Source of the DNA: Halosolutus halophilus
Lineage (GTDB): Archaea; Halobacteriota; Halobacteria; Halobacteriales; Natrialbaceae
Reading direction: 5' to 3'
NCBI RefSeq assembly: GCF_022869805.1
Contig: NZ_CP094974.1
Location: 4,994,679-5,058,678 of the forward strand
DNA: 64,000 nucleotides
This document shows, piece by piece, positions 42,249 through 51,609 of this stretch. The notes below the pieces were generated by a model, which ran no database searches, was not told the DNA's origin, and worked only from the letters and a program-made list of their open reading frames with translations. The position numbers and the translations under genes were made by a program. The first letter of the stretch is position 1; each line of letters starts with the position of its first letter.

Positions 42249-42806
42249 ATGAGCGATCGCTCGGACGAATCGACCGTGTCCCGGGAGGGTGCCGCCCGCC
42301 CGACGGACGACCTCCTCGAGGAGACGGAGGAGTTGCTCTCCGACGCGGCGCCGTCCTCGACGCCGGTAGCGGATCGATCGAGGGAGCCGGACGCGCCCGG
42401 CGACGAGTCGACGGACGCCGGCTCTTCCCGACTGTCCGGACTTGCGCCCTCCCTCTCGCTCGGCGCGTATTTCTCCCCGAAAGCGTTCTTCGCGCTCGTA
42501 CTCGCCCTCGGGGCTGGGCTGCTCGCGGGCGGCACGGCGATCCCGATCGGCGGCCGGATCGTCGGCATGTTCGCCGTCGCCTTCGCGATCGGGCTCGTCA
42601 CGTCGAAACGGCGCTACCTCGAGACGACCGCCGCCGGGGTCTCTGTCGGGGCCGTGGCCGCGCTGGCCAATCACGCAGTTATCGCCGTCGCCGGTTCGAG
42701 CCGCGCGATCGTCGCCGTCGGGGCGACCGTCGGGCTGGTCTCGTGCGTCGGCGGCTACTACTTCGGTCGCGACCTGCGGGACGGGGTACGTCGCGACGTC
42801 GAATGA
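42249..42806 (+). CDS. Membrane protein with acidic N-terminal tail (possibly DUF456 family)
   Basis: The gene encodes 185 residues. The first 70 are hydrophilic and acidic (TDDLLEETEELLSDAAPSST). Four hydrophobic helices follow (about 78-96, 100-116, 127-148 and 150-168), with Gly-rich motifs GGTAIPIGGRIVGMFAVAFA and VGATVGLVSCVGGYYFGRDL. The glycine pattern is reminiscent of DUF456 proteins, but I am not certain. It converges with the winged-helix regulator gene, with 15 nt between them. Confidence 0.65.
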   Translation: MSDRSDESTVSREGAARPTDDLLEETEELLSDAAPSSTPVADRSREPDAPGDESTDAGSSRLSGLAPSLSLGAYFSPKAFFALVLALGAGLLAGGTAIPIGGRIVGMFAVAFAIGLVTSKRRYLETTAAGVSVGAVAALANHAVIAVAGSSRAIVAVGATVGLVSCVGGYYFGRDLRDGVRRDVE

Positions 42807-42821
42807 GCCGTCGCGCCCTCG

Positions 42822-43502
42822 TCACTCCTGTTCGGCTTCGTGGGGCCGGTTCGTCGACAGCTCCCAGCCGCGCTCGGTTCGCCGAACGACGCCGTTGTCG
42901 GCCATGACCTCGAGCAACTCCGCGACGACCTCGCGAGGTGCGTCGATGTCCTCGCTGAGTTCGCCGACGGACTTGGGTTCCGATCGAATGCTCGCGAGCA
43001 GGTCGGCGTAGATGCGACTCTCCGGTCCGGCACCGATGTCCTCCGAGATCCGATCGAGGACGTCACAGAGCCGCCCCTGGACCCACCGCTGGGCCAGCGA
43101 GAGTTCGTTTTCCAGCTGTTCGAGATCCTCGAGCGCGGCAAGCAGGTCGTCGAGGCTGTCCGTCTCGTCCCACGAGACGTCCAGCGAGAGGTGCCGACAG
43201 GTCGTGATGTCGAAACTGCTGTTCGCGGGATAGGCGCTCTTGCTCGCGTAGCCGTAGGGAGAGACGTTCACCTCCAGCCTGACGTTCCGGGCGATGTGAA
43301 AGTACTTCCGTCGCTGATCGTCGACCCGGCTCTCGATCAGACCCGCTTCCTCGAGTTTCCGGAGATGCTCGATGACCGCCTTGGGACTCACGCCGAGGTA
43401 CTCCGAGATTTCGGTCACGTAACAGGGTTTTCGGGCGAGTAACCGGAGGATTCGTCTCCGATTTTCGTTCCCGAGCAAATCGAGCAACGCGGCGGAGTCC
43501 AT
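42822..43502 (-). CDS. ArsR-like transcriptional regulator with second winged helix
   Basis: This 226-residue protein begins MDSAALLDLLGNENRRRILR, the typical first helix of haloarchaeal ArsR-like proteins. The helix-turn-helix is CYVTEISEYLGVSPKAVIEH and the wing is LIESRVDDQRRKYFHIARN. A middle part has the conserved-looking strand VRLEVNVSPYGYASKS and a coiled region DDLLAALEDLEQLENELSLA. The C-terminus is a second winged helix, SIRSEPKSVGELSEDIDAPR. ATG at 43502 is preferred; upstream residues in the frame have no family similarity. No target can be named. Confidence 0.82.
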   Translation of the reverse strand: MDSAALLDLLGNENRRRILRLLARKPCYVTEISEYLGVSPKAVIEHLRKLEEAGLIESRVDDQRRKYFHIARNVRLEVNVSPYGYASKSAYPANSSFDITTCRHLSLDVSWDETDSLDDLLAALEDLEQLENELSLAQRWVQGRLCDVLDRISEDIGAGPESRIYADLLASIRSEPKSVGELSEDIDAPREVVAELLEVMADNGVVRRTERGWELSTNRPHEAEQE

Positions 43503-43643
43503 CGGCGGACCGTAAGCGGTCACCGCTGAAAAGCGTGTCTTCTCTCCGCAGGTCGGTGTGGACGCGACCGGGCCTCGCCGTCGCCACTGAAACTCAGTGC
43601 ACACCCGATCGCTCGGGCGAGGTGCGATCGGTGCGACCCCGTT

Positions 43644-44381
43644 TCAGTCGGAACCAACGTCGTCGCTGTCTGCCGGTGAGCCCCGGTCGCCGTTCTCATT
43701 TCCCGTCTCGCCGCCGTCGGTCCCTTCATCACCGCCGTCCGAGCCGATTTGTCCAGTGTCATCCGTCTGGCCCGGTGCCTGACCGTTTCCCTGGTCCTCC
43801 TTCGACGCCCCCGTCTCACGATCGTCCGGTGGCCCCTGTCCGGGCACTCGATCGGGGCCGACCATCCCGCGAGCCATCTCCGCGACTTCCTTCCCGGCGA
43901 GTTCCGAGGCGTTGTTCTTGAGCGTCCGGAGGCGTTCCTCGTCGACGCCGGTTTCGGCGGCCCGGGGGCCGTTTTTCTCGATCGCCTGCTCGAGGCCGAT
44001 GATCTCGACCGTCAGCCTCGCCAACCGGGCCTGGTACTGTCCGTGCGACATCTCGTCTCGCTGGTCGCGGAGTGCCTCGCGCTCGGTCTCGAGGTCCTCG
44101 AGACTGTCCTCGAGTTCGTCGGTCCGCTCCGCGACGATCTCGGCCTTGGTCTCGTTGTCGGCGGTCTCGTACCTGGCCTCGACCATCCCTTCTTCGATCG
44201 AGTTCTCGGCGTCCGCCGTACTCGCCTGCACGAACGTCGACACTGTCGTGTTCGTCTCCGTCTCGTCGGACGACTCGTCCTCGGTGATCGCGCTCGCGAC
44301 GGCCCCGCTCCCGATGGGGGCGATCGTGAGGCCGACGACGGTTGCCAACACGAGAAGGGCAACTGCCCGTCTGGAACTCAT
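43644..44381 (-). CDS. Secreted coiled-coil protein with acidic C-terminal tail (DUF7096-like)
   Basis: The protein has 245 residues. The first 30 form a signal peptide (SSRRAVALLVLATVVGLTIA ... GAVASA). A mature helical region (about 45-165) holds heptad-like stretches, ERTDELEDSLEDLETEREAL and ARLTVEIIGLEQAIEKNGPR. A tail of Gly, Asp, Asn and Gln (about 175-245) is disordered and halophilic in character. A TATA-like box (tctttttagg, reverse strand, 44406-44415) is placed about 28 nt before the ATG, suggesting a leaderless message. I do not know its role; secreted proteins of this type are common in the haloarchaeal envelope. Confidence 0.72.
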   Translation of the reverse strand: MSSRRAVALLVLATVVGLTIAPIGSGAVASAITEDESSDETETNTTVSTFVQASTADAENSIEEGMVEARYETADNETKAEIVAERTDELEDSLEDLETEREALRDQRDEMSHGQYQARLARLTVEIIGLEQAIEKNGPRAAETGVDEERLRTLKNNASELAGKEVAEMARGMVGPDRVPGQGPPDDRETGASKEDQGNGQAPGQTDDTGQIGSDGGDEGTDGGETGNENGDRGSPADSDDVGSD

Positions 44382-44765
44382 TACGCCGTAGTATCGCCCA
44401 ACATCCTAAAAAGACGGACCTTCGTTCGGACCGTTCAATCGTTTCGATCGGCGGCTGAGATTCGTTTGGAGTGTTTACAACGATTGCAGGGACCGTCGAT
44501 CGGGTCTCCCGGCCCGGCCGATCGAGGACTCCCGATCGTCGGTTCAGGCATCCGTTGATGGCCGTGTCCGATCGCTTTGACTCTCCTTGAACGTCATGTT
44601 CGGTGCTCAGTTCGGCGGACGTGAACGCCGTGTCGGTCGGCGCGTTCCGGGAACGGTGATCCGGAGACGCACGGCGGTCACGGGCGGTCAAAGTGCGCTG
44701 ATAGCGCGCCAATTTATACTTGTCTGCCAACAGTTATGTCGTTCCGGCCCGTGTCACTAGGTAGC
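44382..44765. other. Intergenic region with two divergent promoters
   Basis: No gene is supported in these 384 nt. The left end holds the TATA-like box of the secreted protein (44406-44415). The right end holds aatttatact (44711-44720), which predicts a start near 44740 and hence a leader of about 25 nt for the DUF5802 gene. An in-frame ATG at 44736 would lie almost on the predicted start site but adds ten residues (MSFRPVSLGS) not typical of the family. The middle shows no coding pattern. Confidence 0.5.
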
Positions 44766-45155
44766 ATGTTCGAGGTGTTCTCGCGGAGCTACTATCTCGG
44801 ACGACTCTACGTGACGCCGACCGAGAGCGATCGCGCGCTCATGCAGCGCGACCAGCACGAACGGATCAACGAGGAGGTGTACGCGAGCGGCGAGGGGCTC
44901 GAACGGCTCGATGCGCCGCTCGTGATGAAACTCGAATCGCAGCACTTCCCGGTTCACGGCGACGACGCCGTCCCGGCGAACACGCTGGCGCTCCCCGAAT
45001 CGATGCTCGAGGGAACCGACGTTCGAAATCCCCCGTCGCTCCGGGAAGTGTTGCTCGCCCGCCGCGAGCGCGCCCGACAGTTACTCGAGTTCGCCGGGGG
45101 CTGGGAGACGCCCCGTCCCGATCTCGACGACGATTATCCCGGTGCCGGAACCTAG
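44766..45155 (+). CDS. DUF5802 family protein
   Basis: This 129-residue cytosolic protein has the features of the haloarchaeal DUF5802 family: MFEVFSRSYYLGRLYVTPTE, ALMQRDQHERINEEVYASGE, the segment APLVMKLESQHFPVHGDDAV and PPSLREVLLARRERARQLLE. No function is assigned. ATG at 44766 gives the family N-terminus. The gene is followed after 29 nt by a Vms1-like release factor on the same strand, which suggests a shared message. Confidence 0.78.
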   Translation: MFEVFSRSYYLGRLYVTPTESDRALMQRDQHERINEEVYASGEGLERLDAPLVMKLESQHFPVHGDDAVPANTLALPESMLEGTDVRNPPSLREVLLARRERARQLLEFAGGWETPRPDLDDDYPGAGT

Positions 45156-45184
45156 AAGTAGTCCCGCTTCGCGTTTGTCGCCAG

Positions 45185-46108
45185 ATGCTCGACGAGTTGC
45201 TCGGACGCGCCTCGCTGAAAGAGCGCATCGACGATCTCGAGGAGGAGAACGAACGATTGCGAGAGCGCTACGAGGCCGAATCCGAACGCCGGGCCGACGC
45301 CGCGACGGCCAGACAGGAGGCCGAGGGGGAGGTGAACCGGCTGGAAGACCGCATCGCGCAACTCGAGGGCGAACTCGATCGGGTCGAGGAGGCCGACTCC
45401 GGGCCGACCGTCCGCCGTCGCGAGCAACTGCGCGGGGCTCGACTCGCCGAGGTTCTCGATCGGCTGGCGTCGGTCCGGACCGGTCCCGAGGGTGCGCTCA
45501 CGGCCCCCGTCGGTGAAGCGGGACCCGACGCCGCCCGGGACGATCTGGAGGACGTCCTCGGCGATCGAGTCGCGCTCGTCGACGACGCCGCGCCCTGTCT
45601 CTGCTGCGTCGACGACGCGGGCCTCGTGTCGGTGACGCTCGACCCCCCGATCCGGCTCGATCGCGACCCGACGTGGGCCGATCGGTTCGCGATCGAGCGC
45701 GAGTGGTTCCTGCCGACCGGTCGGTACGCGCTCGCGCTCGCCCGGACGGACCTGTTCGCCGTCGGCGTCTACGAGGCCGACGAGCGCGTCGACTATCGCG
45801 GCTTCGAGAGCGACGTCAAGGGAAGCCACTCGAAAGGCGGCTTCTCGCAGGCCCGGTTCGAGCGCATCCGCGACGAGCAGATCGACGCCCACCTCGATCG
45901 CTGCCGGGAGGCCCTGACGACCGCCGTCGAGGACGCCGACACGGATCGGCTCTACCTCGTCGGCCAGCGCGGCGTCGTCGAGACGCTCGCCGAGGAGGCC
46001 GCCCTCGATCCCGACGCGACGGCCGCCGTCGACGCGACGGGGACCCCGAAGTCGGCCCTTTCGGACGCCCATCGATCGTTCTGGACGACGGAGTTGCGGG
46101 TTCTCTGA
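45185..46108 (+). CDS. Vms1/ANKZF1-type peptidyl-tRNA release factor (archaeal VLRF1)
   Basis: The protein (307 residues) has an N-terminal coiled coil (about 14-75; IDDLEEENERLRERYEAESE) and a release-factor-like domain. The diagnostic loop KGSHSKGGFSQARFERIRDE (about 212-231) carries the Gln used by Vms1/eRF1-like proteins in place of the GGQ motif of eRF1. The end (LYLVGQRGVVETLAEEAALD) fits the eRF1 domain 2/3 fold. Such proteins cleave peptidyl-tRNA on stalled large subunits in ribosome quality control. The role is inferred from the loop; no partner gene is adjacent. Confidence 0.85.
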   Translation: MLDELLGRASLKERIDDLEEENERLRERYEAESERRADAATARQEAEGEVNRLEDRIAQLEGELDRVEEADSGPTVRRREQLRGARLAEVLDRLASVRTGPEGALTAPVGEAGPDAARDDLEDVLGDRVALVDDAAPCLCCVDDAGLVSVTLDPPIRLDRDPTWADRFAIEREWFLPTGRYALALARTDLFAVGVYEADERVDYRGFESDVKGSHSKGGFSQARFERIRDEQIDAHLDRCREALTTAVEDADTDRLYLVGQRGVVETLAEEAALDPDATAAVDATGTPKSALSDAHRSFWTTELRVL

Positions 46109-46196
46109 TCGCCGGCGTCCCGCCCGTCGGGTTGGGCCGGATCGAGCGATCGGTGCGGGTCTTCAGGGTTAAATAGTCGCTCGTCTAGCCTCCGGT

Positions 46197-47216
46197 ATGC
46201 GCGTTGCAATTCTCGCACACGAGAAGTTCCCCGATCGGGCCAAGACGGCCCTCGGGGTACTCCGGTACGCCGACTACGACGCCGCCGCCGTCCTCGATCG
46301 CGAGACCGCCGGCGATCGCGTCTCCGACTTCGTTCCGGACGTCCAGGACGCACCGATCGTCGAGGGCATGGCCGATCTCGAGGCGAGCGAGGTCGACGCC
46401 CTGCTGATCGGCATCGCGCCGATCGGCGGCGACTTCGACGAAAGCTGGCGCGAGGACGTCCGGACGGCCCTCGAGTACGGCTGTGACGTCATCGCCGGCC
46501 TCCACTACTTCTTGGAAGACGACGAGGAGTTCGCGCGACTCGCCGCCGAGAACGACTGCGACCTGTGGGACGTCCGCAAGCCACCCGAGGACCTGACGGT
46601 CAGCGAGGGCGTCGCCGGCGAAGTCGACGCCGAAGTGGTCCTCACCGTCGGCACCGACTGCTCGGTCGGCAAGATGACCGTCTCGATGGAACTCGCCCGC
46701 GACGCCCGCGAGGCGGGGTACGACGCCGCCGTCATTCCCACGGGTCAGACCGGTATCATGATCGAGGGCTGGGGGAACCCGATCGATCGGGTCGTCTCGG
46801 ACTTCACCGCCGGCGCGGTCGAGGAGATGATCGTAGAGAAGGGTGACGAGCACGACTACCTCTTCGTCGAGGGGCAGGGGAGCATCGTCCACCCCGCCTA
46901 TTCGGCGGTCACCTGCGGCATTCTCCACGGCTCGATGCCCGATCGACTGGTGCTCTGTCACGTCGCCGGCCGCGACGCCGTCCACGGCTACGAGTCGTTC
47001 TCGCTGCCGTCGATCGAGACGTACGTCGACCTCTACGAATCCCTCTCCGACCCGGTCAGCGAGGCGCCGGTCGTCGCCGGCGCGCTCAACACCGCACACC
47101 TCGAGGACGACGAGGCGCGCGAGGCCGTCGACGACTACGCCGCCGCGCTCGACGCGCCCGCCACGGACGTCATCCGGTTCGACACCGACGAGGTGCTGGA
47201 GGCCCTGCTCGAATGA
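46197..47216 (+). CDS. dgcN: DUF1611 protein, DgcN-type N-acetyltransferase for D-glutamate use
   Basis: This 339-residue protein of the DUF1611 family has an N-terminal Rossmann-like part (VLRYADYDAAAVLDRETAGD) and a P-loop-like core, GTDCSVGKMT (about 152-161), followed by AVIPTGQTGIMIEGWG and FVEGQGSIVHPAYSAVTCGI. In bacteria DgcN acts with the epimerase-like DgcA to use D-glutamate or related D-amino acids. Here the dgcA-type gene follows with an ATGA overlap, so the pair is conserved. A TATA-like box (gttaaatag, about 46167-46175) lies about 26 nt upstream, giving a leaderless start. The substrate in this organism is inferred. Confidence 0.8.
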   Translation: MRVAILAHEKFPDRAKTALGVLRYADYDAAAVLDRETAGDRVSDFVPDVQDAPIVEGMADLEASEVDALLIGIAPIGGDFDESWREDVRTALEYGCDVIAGLHYFLEDDEEFARLAAENDCDLWDVRKPPEDLTVSEGVAGEVDAEVVLTVGTDCSVGKMTVSMELARDAREAGYDAAVIPTGQTGIMIEGWGNPIDRVVSDFTAGAVEEMIVEKGDEHDYLFVEGQGSIVHPAYSAVTCGILHGSMPDRLVLCHVAGRDAVHGYESFSLPSIETYVDLYESLSDPVSEAPVVAGALNTAHLEDDEAREAVDDYAAALDAPATDVIRFDTDEVLEALLE

Positions 47217-48253
47217 GCCTGCATACCGCGTTCGAGCGTCACGCGCTGCCGCTCGAGTTCCCCTTTACGATCGCCCGCGGCACGACGACCGAGGCCGAGG
47301 TCGTGACCGTCCGCGTCGAAGACGACGACGGGACAGTCGGCGTCGGCGGTGCCGCGCCGTCGTCCCACTACGGAGAGACCGTCGACACCGTGACGGCCGT
47401 CCTCCCCGACCTGCTCGCGGTCGTCGAGGACGTCGGCGATCCCCACCAGCTCGATCTGATCGAGCGGCGGATGCGCGAAACCGTCCGTCGGAACCCGGCG
47501 GCTCGCTGTGCGGTCAGCATCGCGCTCCACGACCTCGTCGCGAAACGGCTCGATCTCCCGCTGTACCGGTACTGGGGGCTCGATCCGGCCGAAACCCTCG
47601 AGACCTCCTACACGATCGGCCTCGATGACACCGAGACCATGCGCGAGAAGACCGAGACGGCCCTCGACCGCGGTTTTACCACGCTGAAGGTCAAACTCGG
47701 CACCGATCGCGACGTCGAAATCGTCGAGACGATCCGATCGGTCGCCCCCGACGTCCGGCTGTTCGTCGACGCCAACGAGGCCTGGACGCCTCGCGAGGCC
47801 GTCGGGAAGATCGATCGGCTCGCCGAGTACGACCTCGCGTTCGTCGAGCAACCGGTCCCGGCCGAGGATCCCGAGGGACTGCGCTACGTCTACGAACGGT
47901 CGTCGGCCCCGATCGCCGCCGACGAGTCCTGCGAGACCCTGCACGACGTTCCGCAGATTGCGGACCGGTGTGATATCGCGAACCTCAAACTCATGAAGTG
48001 TGGCGGCCTGCGGGAGGCGAAACGGATGATCCACGCCGCGCGCGCTCACGGGCTCGAGGTGATGTGCGGCTGTATGACCGAGTCCAACGCCTCGATCGCG
48101 GCGGCCTGTCACCTCGCGCCGCTGCTCGACTACGCCGACCTCGACGGCTCGCTCCTGCTGGCCGAGGACCCCTACGACGGCGTCCCGATATCCGACGGCG
48201 AGATCGATCTCGCGGGGCTCGATCGAGCGGGGACTGGCGCAGTGCTCGAATAG
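47213..48253 (+). CDS. dgcA: Dipeptide epimerase / DgcA-type enolase-superfamily enzyme
   Basis: This 346-residue enolase-superfamily protein of the muconate-lactonizing subgroup has the acid/base Lys in TLKVKLG (about 160-166). Metal ligands are in FVDANEAW, VEQPVPAED and AADESCETL, and the second Lys in NLKLMKCGG. A capping domain (about 1-125) is present. Related enzymes epimerise L-Ala-D/L-Glu dipeptides; with a DgcN neighbour the likely task is processing of D-glutamate derivatives. ATG at 47213 overlaps the upstream stop. Muropeptide recycling is unlikely because archaea of this group lack murein. Confidence 0.85.
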   Translation: MSLHTAFERHALPLEFPFTIARGTTTEAEVVTVRVEDDDGTVGVGGAAPSSHYGETVDTVTAVLPDLLAVVEDVGDPHQLDLIERRMRETVRRNPAARCAVSIALHDLVAKRLDLPLYRYWGLDPAETLETSYTIGLDDTETMREKTETALDRGFTTLKVKLGTDRDVEIVETIRSVAPDVRLFVDANEAWTPREAVGKIDRLAEYDLAFVEQPVPAEDPEGLRYVYERSSAPIAADESCETLHDVPQIADRCDIANLKLMKCGGLREAKRMIHAARAHGLEVMCGCMTESNASIAAACHLAPLLDYADLDGSLLLAEDPYDGVPISDGEIDLAGLDRAGTGAVLE

Positions 48254-48545
48254 GGAGCGCGATCGGGGGCACCTCTCGCCCGAAACCGGGACGTTCTCGG
48301 TCCCATGGAGATCGAGAATCCCGTCCCCGGTGCCCGCTATCGCGGGATCGTCGCATCGAGAGTGAAACCCACGATATCCTTTTCCCTCTCGATCCGCTCA
48401 CCGTTTTCAATGAACGGACCTCCGACGTCGACGACCGAGAGGGCGGCTATGCAGGCGGTCAGATTCGGTTCCAGTCCCGGCCACCGTCTCGACCCGCTCG
48501 ATCCGGTGGTAACCTGCCGGTCTCGAGGAGCAGTGGGGATGATGG

Positions 48546-51368
48546 ATGAGTAAACACACGTCTCAGAACGAAACGCCGGGCGAATCGGTGACCGTCGAGA
48601 CCGGGCTCGAGGCGCTTCGGTCGAGTCCGGCGTTCCGCGGGCCGGCCGCCCCGCTCGACGATCACGATCACGCCAACGACCACTTCGCTCTCATCTACGA
48701 CTCCCGGGAGGAACAGCTCGCCGCCGCCATCCCGTTCATTCGCCAGGGCCTCGAACGGGGCGAGCGATGCCTGTACATCACCCACGAGAACTCCAGGGAC
48801 GAGATCGTGGCGGCGATGCGCGCCTTCGATATCGACGTCGACGCCGCGCTCGCATCGGGACAGCTCTCCGTCCACGACGAGGACGAGACCTACCTCCGGA
48901 ACGGCACGTTCGACGCGGACGAGACGATCGAGTTCATCGACGCCGCCATCGCGGAGGCCACGGAGGAGTACGAGGCCCTGCGCGTGACCGGCGAGATGAG
49001 CAGTGTCTTGCGCGAGGATCCCGACTGCGAGGAACTCGTCAAGTGCGAGGCCAAGGCCAACTACCTCTTCGACGACGTGGATGGACTTGCGCTCTGTCAG
49101 TACAGCCGCGAGCGGTTCCCCCCGGAGGTCATCCGCGACGTCATCAGCACCCATCCCCTCCTCGTACACGACAGCCGGGTCAGCCACAACGTCTACTACA
49201 CGCCGCCCGAGGAGTTCTTCAGCCCCGAAAAGTCGGAGCGCGAGGTCGATCGACTGCTGGGGACGCTCCGGGAGCAAACCGACGCGAAAGCCGCACTCAA
49301 ACGGCGCGAACGCTTCCTGCGCCGGAGTTACCAGATCACGTCCGACCCCACGCTCGACTTCGAGGAGAAACTCGAGCACCTGCTCGATCTCGGTTGCGAG
49401 CGGTTCGGCCTCGAACTCGGTGGGGTGGCCACCGTGGACCGCGAAGCCGATCGGCTCGAAGTCGAACACGTTAGCGGGGACTACGAGGGCTACGAGCCCG
49501 GGCTCGAACTACAACTGTCGGAGACGTACTGCGCGGCGGCCGTCGAGGCCGACGAGGAGGAGAGCATCGTCGATCCCGTGGCTGCCGGATACGACGATCG
49601 TCGCGCCTATCGTGACCACGGGTTCGAAACATATCTCGGTACCACCCTCGACATCGAGGGCGGGCGCGATCGGACGTTCTTTTTCCTCTCCGAGGAGTCG
49701 CGCGACGCGGCGTTTTCGGAGGCCGAGCGGACGTTCCTCGACCTGATGGGGCAGTGGGCCGCGTACGAACTCGAGCACCGCCGGCGCGAGCGGGAACTGC
49801 GCGAGCGGACTGAGCATCTGAGTGCGCTCGTCGAGACCACGCCGGAATGTATCAAGACCGTTGTCGCCGACGGCACCCTGCTCCAGATGAACCCGGCCGG
49901 GCTACACATGGTGGGTGCCGACTCGGATTCGGACGTGATCGGCAAAAGCGTCTACGACCTTATCGCCCCCGAACACCGCGAGCTGTTCCGCGAGTTCAAC
50001 GAGCGGATCTGTCGGGGTGAACGCGGGACCCTGGAGTTCGACATCGTCGGGCAGAACGGCACGCGACGACACATGGAAACGCACGCGACACCGCTTCGTC
50101 ATCCCGATGGGACGACCTCTCACGTGGCGCTGACGCGCGACATCACCGAACAGGTCGAGCGCGAACGCGAACTCGAACGAGCGCTCGACTTGCTCGAGAA
50201 GACCGAGCGCATCGCGGACGTCGGCGGCTGGGAGATTGACACACAGACGATGGACGTGTTCTGGAGCGACCACATCTTCGAACTTCTCGGGACGTCCGTC
50301 GACGAGGAACCGTCACTGGACGAGGCGCTCGACATGTACCACGAGGAGGACAGGCAGATCGTCGAGGGTGCCATCGAGGCGGCGCTCGACTCCGGCGACC
50401 CCTTCGACGTGGAGGCACGGCTCCGGACGGACGGCGGCGAGGTGCGCTGGCTTCGGCTGCAGGGCGTTCCAGAGACCGTCGACGAGGAGGTCGTTTCGCT
50501 CCGCGGAGCGGCCCAGGATATCACCGAACGCAAAGAGCGCGAGCAACGGTTAGAGGAGGTGATCGATCGGCTCGAGGCCTCGAACGAACGGCTCGAGCAA
50601 TTCGCCTACGCCGCCTCCCACGACCTCCAGGAACCGTTGCGGATGGTGTCGACCTACCTCAGGCTCCTCGAACGACGGTACGAGGACGCGCTCGACGAGG
50701 ACGGCGAGGAGTTCCTCGAGTTCGCGGTGAACGGGGCCGATCGGATGCGCGAGATGATCGAGGCCCTGCTCGCCTATTCGCGGGTCGAGACGCAGGGCGA
50801 CCCGCTTGAGCCCGTCGACCTCGATGCCATCCTGGACGACGTGCTATCGGATATCCAGGTCCAGATCGCCGAGTACGACGCCGAGGTCACCGTCGACGAC
50901 CTCCCTCGCGTTGCAGGGGACGCCAGTCAGCTGCGCCAGGTGTTCCAGAACCTGCTCGAGAACGGGATCACCTACAGCGGCGACGACCCGCCGCGAATCG
51001 AGATCACCGCGGAGCGGAGCGAGGCGCTCGACGCCTCGGAACGAAGTAGCGCGGAACGTAGTTCCGCGGAGCGTTCGAGCGAGCACGGCCCGCGAGAAGA
51101 CGGCACCGCCGCGGAGGACGACGGCGCCGAATGGATCGTGTCGGTTCGCGACGAGGGGATCGGCATCGATCCGGACGATCAGGACCGCATCTTCGAGGTG
51201 TTCCAGCGGCTTCACACCCACGGCGAGTACGACGGGACCGGAATCGGCCTCGCGCTCTGCGAGCGGATCGTCGAACGCCACGGCGGCGAGATCCGGATCG
51301 ATTCCGAGCCGGGCGAGGGGACGACGGTCTCGGTGACGCTTCCGGCGGTACAGGCCCACGACGACTGA
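48546..51368 (+). CDS. MEDS-GAF-PAS-PAS sensor histidine kinase
   Basis: The product is 940 residues and has no transmembrane helix, so it is a cytosolic sensor. Domains in order are MEDS/DcmR-like sensory (about 45-210; HFALIYDSREEQLAAAIPFI), GAF (about 235-400), PAS (about 410-535), PAS (about 540-665), HisKA with His692 in SHDLQEPLRMV, and HATPase. The ATPase part shows the N box QNLLENGITYS, the D box VRDEGIGIDPDDQDRIF and GTGIGLALCERIVERHGG. A Ser/Glu/Arg-rich insert (DASERSSAERSSAERSSEHG and on) interrupts the ATPase domain. No receiver or response regulator is adjacent. MEDS domains are suspected to bind hydrocarbon-type or small organic ligands. Confidence 0.88.
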   Translation: MSKHTSQNETPGESVTVETGLEALRSSPAFRGPAAPLDDHDHANDHFALIYDSREEQLAAAIPFIRQGLERGERCLYITHENSRDEIVAAMRAFDIDVDAALASGQLSVHDEDETYLRNGTFDADETIEFIDAAIAEATEEYEALRVTGEMSSVLREDPDCEELVKCEAKANYLFDDVDGLALCQYSRERFPPEVIRDVISTHPLLVHDSRVSHNVYYTPPEEFFSPEKSEREVDRLLGTLREQTDAKAALKRRERFLRRSYQITSDPTLDFEEKLEHLLDLGCERFGLELGGVATVDREADRLEVEHVSGDYEGYEPGLELQLSETYCAAAVEADEEESIVDPVAAGYDDRRAYRDHGFETYLGTTLDIEGGRDRTFFFLSEESRDAAFSEAERTFLDLMGQWAAYELEHRRRERELRERTEHLSALVETTPECIKTVVADGTLLQMNPAGLHMVGADSDSDVIGKSVYDLIAPEHRELFREFNERICRGERGTLEFDIVGQNGTRRHMETHATPLRHPDGTTSHVALTRDITEQVERERELERALDLLEKTERIADVGGWEIDTQTMDVFWSDHIFELLGTSVDEEPSLDEALDMYHEEDRQIVEGAIEAALDSGDPFDVEARLRTDGGEVRWLRLQGVPETVDEEVVSLRGAAQDITERKEREQRLEEVIDRLEASNERLEQFAYAASHDLQEPLRMVSTYLRLLERRYEDALDEDGEEFLEFAVNGADRMREMIEALLAYSRVETQGDPLEPVDLDAILDDVLSDIQVQIAEYDAEVTVDDLPRVAGDASQLRQVFQNLLENGITYSGDDPPRIEITAERSEALDASERSSAERSSAERSSEHGPREDGTAAEDDGAEWIVSVRDEGIGIDPDDQDRIFEVFQRLHTHGEYDGTGIGLALCERIVERHGGEIRIDSEPGEGTTVSVTLPAVQAHDD

Positions 51369-51609
51369 GCCGATCTGCGTATCGATCGCTCCCTCCGAAG
51401 TCCGTCTCCGGCACAGCGCGATCTCCGCGACCGATCCGATCGCGGGTTTTGACGTCAGTCGGCGTGTACTGCCTGGCAGACGGGTACCACCGTCGCTCCT
51501 TCGATCGCCGATTTTCGTCCGCCCGCGTTCGTATATATCGTAGCGATCGTTCCTCTAGAGCCGATCCCGACTGTCGTTTACAGTCGTGGCGTCCGTGGCG
51601 AGACACGTC

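Noticed and set aside
48305..48553. 82-codon frame before the histidine kinase
   Set aside because: It overlaps the kinase start by 8 nt and could be a leader ORF, but composition is not acidic, no promoter is placed for it and no motif is seen.
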